Shown here: piece by piece, positions 51,861 through 59,975 of the stretch
Layout: each line of letters opens with the position of its first letter
How positions within the stretch are numbered: position 1 is the first letter of the stretch
Translations under genes and position numbers: made by a program
Assembly (NCBI RefSeq): GCF_009428905.1
Contig: NZ_WHYR01000020.1
Coordinates: 1-62,372 of the forward strand
DNA length: 62,372 bases
Direction of reading: 5' to 3'
Origin: Desulfofundulus thermobenzoicus
Lineage (GTDB): Bacteria; Bacillota; Desulfotomaculia; Desulfotomaculales; Desulfovirgulaceae
The notes under the pieces: generated by a model
The model's input: the letters and a program-made list of their open reading frames with translations, nothing else
Database searches by the model: none
What the model was told of the DNA's origin: nothing

Positions 51861-52691
51861 TTAATTAACCCTTAAATCGTAGCCGTATTCCTGCGAAAGG
51901 GTCGCCAACTCTTCTGATAGTGTACGTAAGTACCCGCGGGGGTCGGAAAGGTATTGTTCCAAGTGTTTCAGCGCCCAGGGAAGCATTGTCTGGTAAGCAA
52001 CTTTTAAACGATACACGGAAGCAGGATAGGGGTTCAACGAATCAAGGTAGACTTCCTTAACCCCGGCTCCTCTCAGGCCAGATATGAGTTTTCCCAGCAT
52101 CCCGGGAGCGTCGCTCACTCCCGGAAGAACAGGCGCAATAAAGGCCCATACGTATAAACCTTCGCCAGCGAGCCTTTGCGCGGCCCGAAGGCGTGCCGAC
52201 GGCGGGGCGGCCCCGGGTTCTAACACGGAGGCTATTTTGTCATCAGAGGTGGTCACCGTAAAACCAACGGAGCAATTTTTCAGCTTCTTGAGTATATCAA
52301 CGTCCCGCACCACAAGGTCGGATTTTGTGAGCAGGTCAATCTCCGCGTTTGGCCACTCCTCCGCAAAGATCTCCAGGGAACTCCTGGTAAGGCCGAATTC
52401 GGCCTCAGCGGGCTGGTAGGCGTCTGTAACGGTACCAAAGATAATCCTGCCCGAAAGGCTTCTTTTCCGCTTTAATTCTCGCCTCAAAACCTCCGGGAAG
52501 TTGACTTTAGCGGCCACGAATTCGCCCCATTTCCCGGAGTGGCCGGAAAAACGAAGCACCGTGTCCGCATAGCAGTAACGGCACCCGTGGGAGCAACCGA
52601 CATAAGGGTTCAGGCAGTAGCGGTAGCCAGGAATGCCGGTCCTGCTGAGGGCCGTTTTGCAGTAGGTTGGGTTTATCGACATCTTGGACAT
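51861..52691 (-). CDS. Radical SAM protein of the spore-photoproduct-lyase-like family
   Basis: A 276-residue radical SAM enzyme. The cluster motif is CSHGCRYC (Cys33, Cys37, Cys40) in NPYVGCSHGCRYCYAD. Further family features are GTVTDAYQPAEAEFGLTR, LLTKSDLVVRD and APVLPGVSD. This is the 'SPL family radical SAM' or Rv2578c-like group; true spore photoproduct lyase has a different Cys arrangement and is larger, so the reaction is not known. The ATG at 52691 has no strong ribosome site; an ATG at 52682 is the alternative. Confidence 0.8.
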   Translation of the reverse strand: MSKMSINPTYCKTALSRTGIPGYRYCLNPYVGCSHGCRYCYADTVLRFSGHSGKWGEFVAAKVNFPEVLRRELKRKRSLSGRIIFGTVTDAYQPAEAEFGLTRSSLEIFAEEWPNAEIDLLTKSDLVVRDVDILKKLKNCSVGFTVTTSDDKIASVLEPGAAPPSARLRAAQRLAGEGLYVWAFIAPVLPGVSDAPGMLGKLISGLRGAGVKEVYLDSLNPYPASVYRLKVAYQTMLPWALKHLEQYLSDPRGYLRTLSEELATLSQEYGYDLRVN

Positions 52692-52780
52692 TTCGACGTG
52701 GCTCCGTTCCTTATTAGTCTCCGAAAGTTTTATGTTGTTTTCACCGGGCGACTTTCTTACTTTTCGAATCGCCCTTTTTA

Positions 52781-54145
52781 TTACTCCGGTACCGGCAGCT
52801 TTTCCACTTCATAGCTCACCTGATTCCCGTTTACGCGGCAACGCAGGTAGTGATAATAGCCGCCAGATTCCGGTGGAGCATACAAATTTGCGCCGGCACC
52901 TGCAGTGATAAAGTACGGTACTCCCTGTACGTCCATCCGGTTGAACATGTGTATGTGGCCGGAGAAAACAGCGTCCACATGATAATTAGCAACCATTCGC
53001 ATAAATTCAACAGCAACTCCCGGCTCTCCCCAGCTGGTTCCGTGTCCATCAGGCAAATTGGAAACGGTATCCGGGCCTCCGGAACGAAAAGGGGATACCG
53101 GCGGCTTATGGCCAAAAATAAAGATGTGCCGGCTTCGCAGGCAGGCATCGGCCAGGTCCTGGCGAAGCCATTCCCACTGTTGGCTACCTGGTTTCAGTTC
53201 AGCCTCCTTCGGCCCGTCCCCATTCTGCCACGCCGTATCCAAAACGATAAAATGTGAATTTTGATAGTTAAAGGAATAATAACTTCTCCCCTGCACCGGC
53301 AGTTTGTCAACAAAGACCTGAAGAAAGTTGCCTTCCCCGTTTCCCGCCCGACCACTGGATTCTGCCCCTCTAATCAATTCATGGTTACCGATCACCGGAT
53401 ACCATGGTGACTGCAATTTAACAAGGTATTCTCTAAATGCCAACAGGTTTTCGACCGGCCCGCCCTGATCGACGCCGTCTCCCAGGTAAACCACCAGGGC
53501 AGGGTTGTCCTGATTAATCCGTTCCACGGCTTCCGCCAATACCCGATTGCCCCGCCAATTCTCCCTTCCTGGTAATATCTTTGAATCACCTAGTACATCG
53601 AAGACAAAAGAATCTTTTTTGTTGACAGTTTCTGACGCGGATTTATTCCCGGTTGTTCTTGTGGTTGCCGGCGCTTCAGGCAACTGACCAGGCGGCCCTA
53701 TCATTACGGCCTGCCGGCCGCCGTCCCAGCCCACCTCGTAACTGAACGCTTCGGCCACGAACCTGGCGGGAAGGTAAGTGCGGCCTTCCCTAATCACCGG
53801 GGCTACATCCATCTCCCCGGGCCGACTGTCCAAGTACAGGGTTTTACTTCCTACCTTCATCTGGACCAGCGTGCCGCCCAGCTCCAGGCTGACCGTGCCT
53901 GTTTCGCCAACCCACACCACGTCGCTCTCCGCCACTCCCAAGGCGCAGGCCAGATACCTCACCGGCACGAAGGCGCGGCCGCCTTTAACGAAGGGTACCG
54001 CGTCCATTTGTTTTGCCTGGCCGTCCACGGTATATCCTTTCTGTCCGACGACGAATACGGCCTTGTGGCCCGGTGCGGCCAGAGCGGGAGAGGTGAAAGT
54101 CAGAATTAACATCAGAAAGGCCAACAGGGTGGTTGTTTTGCGCAT
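52781..54145 (-). CDS. Secreted metallophosphoesterase with copper-amine-oxidase N-terminal (stalk) domains
   Basis: A 454-residue exported protein. The signal peptide is about residues 1-23 (ends SPALAAPGHKAVFVVG). A stalk domain of the copper amine oxidase N-terminal type follows (about 24-150) with MDAVPFVKGGRAFVPVRYLA and MDVAPVIREGRTYLPARFVA. A calcineurin-like phosphoesterase follows (about 180-445) with FDVLGDSK, VYLGDGVDQGG, VIGNHELI, FGHKPP and SGHIHMFN. It probably hydrolyses a phosphoester or nucleotide at the cell surface. The ATG at 54145 lies inside leader repeat copy B, with GGGGTG as ribosome site. Confidence 0.88.
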   Translation of the reverse strand: MRKTTTLLAFLMLILTFTSPALAAPGHKAVFVVGQKGYTVDGQAKQMDAVPFVKGGRAFVPVRYLACALGVAESDVVWVGETGTVSLELGGTLVQMKVGSKTLYLDSRPGEMDVAPVIREGRTYLPARFVAEAFSYEVGWDGGRQAVMIGPPGQLPEAPATTRTTGNKSASETVNKKDSFVFDVLGDSKILPGRENWRGNRVLAEAVERINQDNPALVVYLGDGVDQGGPVENLLAFREYLVKLQSPWYPVIGNHELIRGAESSGRAGNGEGNFLQVFVDKLPVQGRSYYSFNYQNSHFIVLDTAWQNGDGPKEAELKPGSQQWEWLRQDLADACLRSRHIFIFGHKPPVSPFRSGGPDTVSNLPDGHGTSWGEPGVAVEFMRMVANYHVDAVFSGHIHMFNRMDVQGVPYFITAGAGANLYAPPESGGYYHYLRCRVNGNQVSYEVEKLPVPE

Positions 54146-54213
54146 TCCGAAACACCCCGCACCACAGGTATTTCCTGATTTTTTCTACTTCCCGGCGCGG
54201 GTTCCTGCCCTGG
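54132..54213 (-). repeat. Stalk-gene leader repeat, copy B
   Basis: The 5' leader of the phosphoesterase gene. On the minus strand it reads GCAGGAACCCGCGCCGGG, AGTAGAAAAAATCAGG, GGGGTG and the first codons ATGCGC. Copies A and C match it over about 80 bp. Confidence 0.88.
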
Positions 54214-54224
54214 AATGGAAAAAG

Positions 54225-54362
54225 TTATTTTCCTGTTACCGCCGTTTCAGGGCCGTGCTTCCCCACCACAAATACGGCCCTGTGGGCCGGCGCGGCCAGG
54301 GCGGGCAGGGCGAAGGTCATAATTGCCAATAGGAAGGCCGACAGAAAGGCTGTTTTACGCAT
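54225..54362 (-). pseudogene. Stalk-domain protein relic: signal peptide plus 20 residues
   Basis: The 45-codon frame begins MRKTAFLSAFLLAIMTFALP and continues ALAAPAHRAVFVVGK, then ends within scrambled codons. It matches the N-terminus of the intact gene at 54145 (LAAPGHKAVFVVGQK). It sits directly upstream of that gene and follows leader repeat copy C, so a tandem duplication with later decay is the simplest explanation. It could still make a secreted 22-residue peptide. Confidence 0.65.
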
Positions 54363-54430
54363 CTTACCATACCCCGCAATACAGGCATTTACCTGATTTT
54401 TTCTACTTTCCGGCGCAGGTTCCTGCCCTC
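54349..54430 (-). repeat. Stalk-gene leader repeat, copy C
   Basis: Same element as copies A and B, here before the 45-codon relic. It lies 217-218 bp from copy B, which gives the unit length of a tandem duplication. Confidence 0.88.
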
Positions 54431-54623
54431 AGAAACGAGAGAATGACGGAACCGGCGACCAGAAAGAACCAGGACACCACCAACGGAACATCACGATGGC
54501 GTGATAATATAGTGATTCGTGCCAGGCCAACATTTGGATGGCCAGGCGGTTTGGACCCTGGTATTTCAACATCTCGGACAACCACCCGGGCAGACCCGGG
54601 CGGCGAAGGATGAGTGCGTGCAT
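54429..54623 (-). CDS. Small protein of 64 residues, uncertain frame
   Basis: The ATG at 54623 has AAAGGTGGT eight bases upstream and begins MHALILRRPGLPGWLSEM. After about codon 42 a different frame gives a better membrane helix (VPLVVSWFFLVAGSVILSFL, 54403-54500 region), so the gene may be frameshifted. The product, if any, would be a small membrane protein. Confidence 0.3.
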   Translation of the reverse strand: MHALILRRPGLPGWLSEMLKYQGPNRLAIQMLAWHESLYYHAIVMFRWWCPGSFWSPVPSFSRF

Positions 54624-54670
54624 TTGCAAAACCACCTTTCTTGGATGTAGCTTGTCATAAAAAGAAAAAG

Positions 54671-54683
54671 CCGGGTATCCCGG
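54671..54683 (-). terminator. Small hairpin with long T-run
   Basis: On the minus strand CCGGG-ATA-CCCGG is followed by CTTTTTCTTTTT. It lies between the 120-residue gene and the small frame at 54623. Confidence 0.6.
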
Positions 54684-54770
54684 AAAAAAGGGATTACTCG
54701 GCGGCCGGTACGTCATGTTTTGCAGATTGATTCGGTTACCAGCATGTGCTTGAAAATGAATATAAAAAAT

Positions 54771-54787
54771 CCGGGCACCTGGCCCGG
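54771..54787 (-). terminator. Rho-independent terminator of the 120-residue gene
   Basis: CCGGGC-CAGGT-GCCCGG on the minus strand followed by ATTTTTTATA, about 40 bp after the stop at 54829. Confidence 0.85.
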
Positions 54788-54828
54788 TTTGTCTATTAGC
54801 GCCCAATTCCATTTTATGTGTAATATGT

Positions 54829-55191
54829 CTACATTTGTTGGTAATACTGGCTGTGGGGATTTGATACCGCCCCGCTTATTCCCTGTAACGCGCCGGCTAT
54901 TTCGTTGATGTGTTGCTGCATCCTACTTAAAACGTATGAAGCCATGCTTATGCGTTCATGAATGGCCCGGTTCAAATGTTGTGTGTTATTGGCAATTTGA
55001 CCGGCAATGTTTCTGGCATTTTGAGCCGATGCAAGAGCGCCCTGCATGTTCCCATGGTTGATGTTATAGATAATTTCATCACATACCGAAATCAGCTCGT
55101 TAGAAGCAGCCGCCGCCGTATTAGAAGCGTTTATCAGCAATTGACCCTGACGTGCAGCATGCTGAATGAATGGATTGGTTTCATGGTGCAT
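54829..55191 (-). CDS. Small Asn/Gln/Ala-rich helical protein, 120 residues
   Basis: The whole protein is predicted helical with many Asn, Gln and Ala (LLINASNTAAAASNELISV, GALASAQNARNIAGQIANN, RMQQHINEIAGALQGISGA). No signal peptide, Cys or Trp. The pattern of short amphipathic helices is like that of spore-coat-associated or ferritin-like helical bundles, but no family is recognised. The ATG at 55191 has GGGGGG eight bases upstream. The upstream region is AT-rich. Confidence 0.6.
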   Translation of the reverse strand: MHHETNPFIQHAARQGQLLINASNTAAAASNELISVCDEIIYNINHGNMQGALASAQNARNIAGQIANNTQHLNRAIHERISMASYVLSRMQQHINEIAGALQGISGAVSNPHSQYYQQM

Positions 55192-55319
55192 TTATTATAC
55201 CCCCCTTTATATTTAACATTATTATGAAATACAATAACGTTTTTATGCTTATTAAAAATTGTTTATATAGTAAATTATTATCTTTGCAACAGAAATTCCG
55301 CCAAGAAGCTATCCATTAA

Positions 55320-55658
55320 TCACCCTCCCCACAGCAGCAAGCTTAATCCCGCCAGCACATTATCCACATCACCCGAAAACCCCTGCCTTTCCAATTCCAC
55401 CAACGCCTCCGCCCGGGTAAAACTCTTGTCCCGGTAAGGCCGGTGCTCTAAAAGTGCCGTATAAACTTCCACCGCCGCCACGATGAGGGACAGCGGGCGT
55501 ATATCCCCTTTTTTTAGCCCGTTCGGGTAGCCGTAGCCGTCGGCCCGTTCGTGGTGTTCGCGCACAATACGGCATAACAAATCAGGCGCATCCGGCCAGT
55601 GCTTGCGATCGACCATAAGAACTCTCACCGCTTGCCAGCCTTTTTGGAAATTTTTCAC
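55320..55658 (-). pseudogene. C-terminal half of an HD-GYP domain
   Basis: Residues 25-100 match the second half of HD-GYP phosphodiesterases: IVREHHERADGYGYPNGLKKGDIRPLSLIVAAVEVYTALL with the family motif HHE..DGxGYP. The first half with the HD metal dyad is absent; in its place is MKNFQKGWQAVRVLMVDRKHW, unrelated. It cannot form the c-di-GMP phosphodiesterase site. The GTG start has no convincing ribosome site. I regard it as a gene fragment, though a short regulatory domain is possible. Confidence 0.6.
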
Positions 55659-55805
55659 CGTTTATTCACAGATTCGCAACAAATTGCAGTTATACTTGAA
55701 AATAGAGATGACCGAAAGGAGGTGTCCGCCCGATATGTAGGCACCTGTGCTCTGTAGTAAAGAATAAACGCAACCGTAATGACACAATTCAGGAGGTGTT
55801 CGGTA

Positions 55806-56435
55806 ATGAAAAAGAAAATTGTGATCGCCCTGGCAGCTCTGGCACTGGTGACACTCTTTGTGGGAGCGGCCCTGGCGCAAACTTCCACCGCCGCGGATCA
55901 ACCCAAGCCGCCCGCCTTCTTCCAGACCTTCCTGGAAAAATTGGCGGCCAACCTGGGCGTGGATCAAACCAGGCTGGTGGATGCCGTCAAACAAACCGAA
56001 CTGCAGATGGTTGACGAAGCCGTCCAGCAGGGGAAGATGACTTCTGACCAGGCGCAAAAAATCAAGGACCGGATAGAACAGGGCAATTTCTTCCCGATGG
56101 GACCGTTCCACGGTCCTAAAGACGGCAAAGAAGCAGGAGAATTCGCGGGTAAACGGTTAGACGTGCTGGCTCAGGTTCTCGGTATGAGCGCCGACGAGCT
56201 CAAAACCGAGCTGCAGCAGGGCAAGAAGATTTCCGATATCGCCCAGGAAAAAGGGCTTACCATGGATCAGCTACACCAGAGGCTCCTTGATGCTAAAATC
56301 CAGGCTATCCAACAGGCGGTGAAGGACGGCAAGATGACCCAGGACAAGGCCGACAAGCTGATCCAGCGGCTGCAAAACGCGCCGCAGGGCAGAGACTTCG
56401 GGCAATTTGGCCCGCCTGCGTCCAACGCTCAGTAG
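55806..56435 (+). CDS. Secreted helical protein, 209 residues, function unknown
   Basis: A signal peptide (KKIVIALAALALVTLFVGAALA) is followed by charged amphipathic helices. The mature part repeats a unit of about 40 residues: VDAVKQTELQMVDEAVQQGKMTSDQAQKIKDRI, and later LLDAKIQAIQQAVKDGKMTQDKADKLIQRL, separated by LGMSADELKTELQQGKKISDIAQEKGLTMDQL. Proteins with this plan are common in Desulfotomaculum-like and other clostridia, and in the DUF2680-like context; none has a known role. The ATG at 55806 follows AGGAGGTG. Confidence 0.75.
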   Translation: MKKKIVIALAALALVTLFVGAALAQTSTAADQPKPPAFFQTFLEKLAANLGVDQTRLVDAVKQTELQMVDEAVQQGKMTSDQAQKIKDRIEQGNFFPMGPFHGPKDGKEAGEFAGKRLDVLAQVLGMSADELKTELQQGKKISDIAQEKGLTMDQLHQRLLDAKIQAIQQAVKDGKMTQDKADKLIQRLQNAPQGRDFGQFGPPASNAQ

Positions 56436-56470
56436 ATCGCCATTCCGGCACATCCCTTTCTTGGAATTTT

Positions 56471-56511
56471 AGCGGCCTGCTCCGGAAAAAGAGCGGGCCG
56501 CTCTGTTTTCG
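56471..56511 (+). terminator. Rho-independent terminator
   Basis: AGCGGCC-T-GCTC and GAGC-G-GGCCGCT form a long stem with an 8-nt loop, followed by CTGTTTTCG. Confidence 0.75.
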
Positions 56512-56564
56512 TTCAACAATAAAAAGCAGGACACCCCCGAAAAAGGTGCCCGGCCCGCAGAAAA

Positions 56565-56834
56565 CTACCTATCTACCGGCCCGAACAAACCAAGCAATGC
56601 ATCGAACTGCACGCCCCGCCCCGCCATCCTCCCGGCCGTCCTACGGTCCAACTCCCCGCACAGAACCAGCCTGCACAGCGCCCCCAGCCGCACCTGGGGG
56701 TCGGGATCGTCCACCAGAAAGAGCGCCAGGTATCCCGGACACCCCGGGTGGCGCACCGCGTGCCAGCGCATCTTAGGGTTTTCGGAGATTGCCAAGGAAG
56801 CGAGTTTTTGCAGAACAGCGCCGTCCGATTCCAT
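56565..56834 (-). CDS. HEAT/LRV-repeat-like small protein, 89 residues
   Basis: Contains one to two units of the pattern NPKMRWHAVRHPGCPGYLALFL and DPDPQVRLGALCRLV, typical of HEAT-like or leucine-rich-variant repeats that mediate protein contacts. Three Cys are present. The ATG at 56834 has GGGGAGGG about ten bases upstream. It may be a fragment of a longer repeat protein; no other units are found next to it. Confidence 0.5.
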   Translation of the reverse strand: MESDGAVLQKLASLAISENPKMRWHAVRHPGCPGYLALFLVDDPDPQVRLGALCRLVLCGELDRRTAGRMAGRGVQFDALLGLFGPVDR

Positions 56835-57045
56835 CGGTTCGAAGCCCTCCCCTGCATTACTACGAACCAGTATTCAATAAATCCTTCCTTTTGTCATCAC
56901 CCAACCAATCCCCATACGGCGGTGCATTTCTGCCGGAAATCAACTTTATTATGGAACCAGCTGCACAGACGAACGGTATCCATCGTGAGAAACCGACCAT
57001 ATGACAGATTGCAGGTTCCAGGGAGTGGTTCCGTTCGCTGCCACG

Positions 57046-57771
57046 TCACGCGCTTTGCCGGCGACTGACGAAAACCCTGGCCTTCTGCCACAGGTTGGGC
57101 GTGGAGCCGCTACTCATTTCTTTGACGTAGCAGGATTCGCCGATGAAGCCGGGGGAACTGAAGCCGTCGTTTTTGACGCAATCGATTTCTCCAGAGCCAA
57201 CACTGGGAAATGTTGTTGGAAGTTGCCACGCCCTCACCTGTTCCCCCGGGATATCCTGTACCGTCACGTCCAGCGGCCGATCCCGGATGGCGCTGGACAG
57301 GGGCCAGATCGGCTTTGTGTAATAAGTCGTCCCCGGCACAAGCACATCTTTCAACAGATTCTCGTTGTAGTCCATGGAGATCAAGTAGTAGCCGCTGTCA
57401 TACGGAATCTGGAACCCGAGGAGAAAATTCTTGATATCCTGCAGGTTTTGCGACCGGTACGGGTTGTTCAGGTTCGCGTCGCTCACCGCCGGGTAGCCGA
57501 AGGACTCGTACACGCCCACATATTTGTCGAACACGTCCACCGGGTATAGGCTTCCCACCCACACAGCTCCGTCCGTGCCCAGTTCATTGCCGTTGTAATT
57601 GATGAAAAAGTCTTCGTACTGGCCCCGGGAGTAGGTGTTTATGCCATTGGCGGCGTAGGCGGCGGGGGGTTGGTGATCTTCAGGTCTTATCCAGTCCGCA
57701 GCTAACACTGGCTGTACTATTCCAAAAACAAACATTACCAGCAAAACGAAAACTGAAACCGCTTTCCGCAA
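57046..57771 (-). CDS. Secreted hypothetical protein, 241 residues
   Basis: A signal peptide (KAVSVFVLLVMFVFGIVQPVLA) precedes a Tyr-, Asn- and Asp-rich mature part: NGINTYSRGQYEDFFINYNG, WVGSLYPVDVFDKYVGVYE, and a C-terminal stretch with two Cys (EIDCVKNDGF, ESCYVKEM) that may form a disulfide. No family is recognised. I prefer the TTG at 57771, six bases after GGGGAGG, giving an MRKAV start; the ATG at 57777 directly abuts the ribosome site. Confidence 0.6.
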   Translation of the reverse strand: MRKAVSVFVLLVMFVFGIVQPVLAADWIRPEDHQPPAAYAANGINTYSRGQYEDFFINYNGNELGTDGAVWVGSLYPVDVFDKYVGVYESFGYPAVSDANLNNPYRSQNLQDIKNFLLGFQIPYDSGYYLISMDYNENLLKDVLVPGTTYYTKPIWPLSSAIRDRPLDVTVQDIPGEQVRAWQLPTTFPSVGSGEIDCVKNDGFSSPGFIGESCYVKEMSSGSTPNLWQKARVFVSRRQSA

Positions 57772-57810
57772 TGACATCCTCCCCTTTCCTTGCAATTTTC
57801 CCATAAAAAA

Positions 57811-57839
57811 GGAAAGTGCCGGGGCTTCCGGTGCTTTCC
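57811..57839 (-). terminator. Rho-independent terminator
   Basis: GGAAAG..CCGG and CCGG..CTTTCC pair around GGCTT (two mismatched positions), followed on the minus strand by TTTTTTATG. It ends the gene at 57857. Confidence 0.75.
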
Positions 57840-57856
57840 CTGGATATGTTGGGTTG

Positions 57857-58141
57857 TCAGCGAATAGCTAAGGTTACAATGGTGCCGATAAACCCGGCGA
57901 TTACCGTGATTACCGCCCCTATTGTCCAGAATCTTAAACTAGATATTTCTTGTTTGACGTCTCCCATCTCCTGCCGCAATTCTGTTCTCAAACGGTCAAT
58001 CCGCTCCGTAAATTTCTCGTCCAGGCGGTCGATCCGCTGAAGCAGGAAAAAGAATTCCTGCGACACCAGATGGCGCGGCGGTTCATTGCCGGGCGGTTGT
58101 TCGCTGGTGGCCGCCATCTCCCTGATCGCTTCTTCCGGCAT
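57857..58141 (-). CDS. Coiled-coil protein with C-terminal membrane helix, 94 residues
   Basis: The N-terminal third is polar, the middle is a coiled coil (LLQRIDRLDEKFTERIDRLRTELRQEMGDVK within it), and the end is one membrane helix (WTIGAVITVIAGFIGTIV). This is the plan of XhlA-like holin partners and of many small DUF1640-like proteins. The ATG at 58141 has AGGTG six bases upstream. It may be a phage-related or signalling accessory; there are no other phage genes nearby. Confidence 0.6.
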   Translation of the reverse strand: MPEEAIREMAATSEQPPGNEPPRHLVSQEFFFLLQRIDRLDEKFTERIDRLRTELRQEMGDVKQEISSLRFWTIGAVITVIAGFIGTIVTLAIR

Positions 58142-58170
58142 GGCCATCACCTGCCTTTATCACCCCCATT

Positions 58171-58725
58171 TTACAATATTGCTAAGCAAGATACAACACT
58201 ATAATGTGAGACCCTATGATTGATTTCGGTATAAGCCGTGCCCGCTTTTGCATCCAGATGCCCTCCGCCTTCTCCATCAACTATCGACAGCCCTGCGTGT
58301 GGTGCAAATAACAACCAGATATCCGATACAGTTCCGATGCCTACCATCGGTACGCCATTTTTTACGAAAAGGGGGTAGCTCAGTAAATCATTTGCTTCCC
58401 AGGCTTCATCAAGATGCTTCGTAAAATCATCCATAAACCCCTTGCAAACCCCGTTTTTCGAACCGACAGTCAATACCTTATAATCCTTTACATGACCATA
58501 GAAACCCCACACCCCCAGGTGCTCCCCGTCCCAGACCATGTTCCCCCGGGGCACACCGAAGGCTTCAGCCACGGGGATGAAGGGGACGTCCACGGTTTAT
58601 TTGCTCTGCCCGATGACGAACACGGCCTTATGGGTGGGGCTGGCCAGGGCCGGAAGGGCGAAGGCCAGCAGGGCCAGAAGCAGGCCGGCTAACAGGATGG
58701 CTGGTTTGCGGGTTAGTTTACGCAT
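58171..58725 (-). pseudogene. Stalk-domain secreted protein with in-frame stop
   Basis: A signal peptide and the start of the stalk domain (LALPALASPTHKAVFVIGQSK type) end at a TAA at 58597-58599. The same frame then continues TVDVPFIPVAEAFGVPRG and YKVLTVGSKNG, recognisable stalk-domain pieces with deletions, up to 58171. It is a paralogue of the phosphoesterase gene's N-terminus that has decayed. The ATG at 58725 has AAGGAGCGTGG upstream. Without the leader repeat found at copies A-C. Confidence 0.7.
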
Positions 58726-58785
58726 GTTTACCACGCTCCTTTATGAAGTTTTCGCAGGTTAACGGCCCCGGCGGACCGATTTGTA

Positions 58786-58814
58786 TTGATATATTACTTG
58801 ATACGTAATATAAT
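58786..58814 (+). promoter_or_regulatory. Sigma-A promoter of the AAA ATPase gene
   Basis: TTGATA (58786-58791), 17-bp spacer, TATAAT (58809-58814). The start point would be near 58821, with a 33-nt leader. Confidence 0.88.
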
Positions 58815-58833
58815 ATTACATGAAAAGTAATAT
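58791..58833 (+). promoter_or_regulatory. Double palindromic operator, ATATTAC-N7-GTAATAT twice
   Basis: Two 21-bp palindromes, 58791-58811 and 58813-58833, each ATATTAC-N7-GTAATAT with exact arms but different spacers, repeat at 22 bp. They cover the spacer, the -10 box and the start point. A dimeric repressor bound twice on one face of the helix is the obvious reading. Confidence 0.85.
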
Positions 58834-58853
58834 TGCTACTGGAGGTGTTTCTT

Positions 58854-59975
58854 TTGCCCGGCAAGCTGTTTCCCCTCGGCGGTCCCGTGCCGGAAAAAGA
58901 CGTTGTAGACAGGGAAGAATTTTTGGCTTCCCTGCAAATTAGATTATCTGAAGGCCAGAGCATCATGCTGGCCGGCCCCCGCAGGATAGGCAAAACCTCT
59001 CTTGCCTATGAAGTGTTAAGACGTTTGAAGAAACAGGGGTTTTATACGGCTTCGATTGACTTTTTCCGGCTTTCAAATAAAAGGGAATTGGCCATTTCTC
59101 TAATTAACGCCTGCCTGGAAAACAGGACGGGGGTTCGCAAAACTTTCGACGCACTGAAAGATCGCGCCAAAACTATTGCCGGTATGGCTAAGTTGACCGT
59201 CAAACTGGAGGATCTTGAATTCAGCCTTAAATTCCTTGACGAAACGAACGATGATACGCTTCTCGATTACGCTTTGGATTTGCCGGAGGTTCTTGCTAAA
59301 CGTGATCGGAAATCAATGGTGGTTTTGCTTGACGAATTTCAAGACGCATCCCGAATTGTTGACACAAATATTTACAAGAAAATGCGTTCCTACTTTCAGA
59401 ACCAGGAGAATGTTTCTTACCTGTTCCTCGGCTCAAAGGAAGGCATGATGGAAACTTTGTTCAGCAACCGGCAAGAGGCTTTCTATCGCTTCGCTACAAT
59501 TCTTCCCATCCCCCCTATTTCCGAAAGATCATGGGCAGACTACATTACGCAAAAGTTCAGCGAACGAAACATTAGAATCAACGCTGAAATTATCAAAGAA
59601 ATCCTGCGAAAGACAGGTGGCCATCCTCATGACACCATGCTCGTTTGTTCGGAAACCTATTATGCGCTTCTTGAAGCGGAAAAGAGCGATGTTACTCCCG
59701 GCATCCTTCGTTTGGGATATGACCGGGCCTTACTGACTCTGGCCCAAGTTTACGATGAGATTTTAGACGAACTCAGTCAGCGTTTTCAAGTGCGTCATAT
59801 TTTGAAACGTATAGCCGCCGGAAGTAATGTTTACGATAAAAAACTGAACCCGAACGAAACCAAAAGAATTATAGACTTTCTCGTTTCCAAAGCGATAATT
59901 GAAAAAACTGGGCGTGGCTCTTATAAGTTCACTGAACCGATGTTCCAGGAATATATCCTACGGGAGTTTTCGTGA
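58854..59975 (+). CDS. AAA/STAND-type ATPase (ATPase_2-like)
   Basis: A 373-residue soluble ATPase of the archaeal-type ATPase_2/AAA group found in mobile regions. Walker A is GPRRIGKTSL (Lys47), Walker B VVLLDEFQD (about 152), sensor-like LFLGSKEGMM follows, and the C-terminus is a winged-helix-like domain (LVSKAIIEKTGRGSYKF) that may bind DNA. The TTG at 58854 lies six bases after GGAGGTG. Its codons are AT-richer than the surroundings. A consensus promoter covered by two palindromes suggests it is normally repressed. No partner gene follows on the same strand. Confidence 0.82.
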   Translation: MPGKLFPLGGPVPEKDVVDREEFLASLQIRLSEGQSIMLAGPRRIGKTSLAYEVLRRLKKQGFYTASIDFFRLSNKRELAISLINACLENRTGVRKTFDALKDRAKTIAGMAKLTVKLEDLEFSLKFLDETNDDTLLDYALDLPEVLAKRDRKSMVVLLDEFQDASRIVDTNIYKKMRSYFQNQENVSYLFLGSKEGMMETLFSNRQEAFYRFATILPIPPISERSWADYITQKFSERNIRINAEIIKEILRKTGGHPHDTMLVCSETYYALLEAEKSDVTPGILRLGYDRALLTLAQVYDEILDELSQRFQVRHILKRIAAGSNVYDKKLNPNETKRIIDFLVSKAIIEKTGRGSYKFTEPMFQEYILREFS

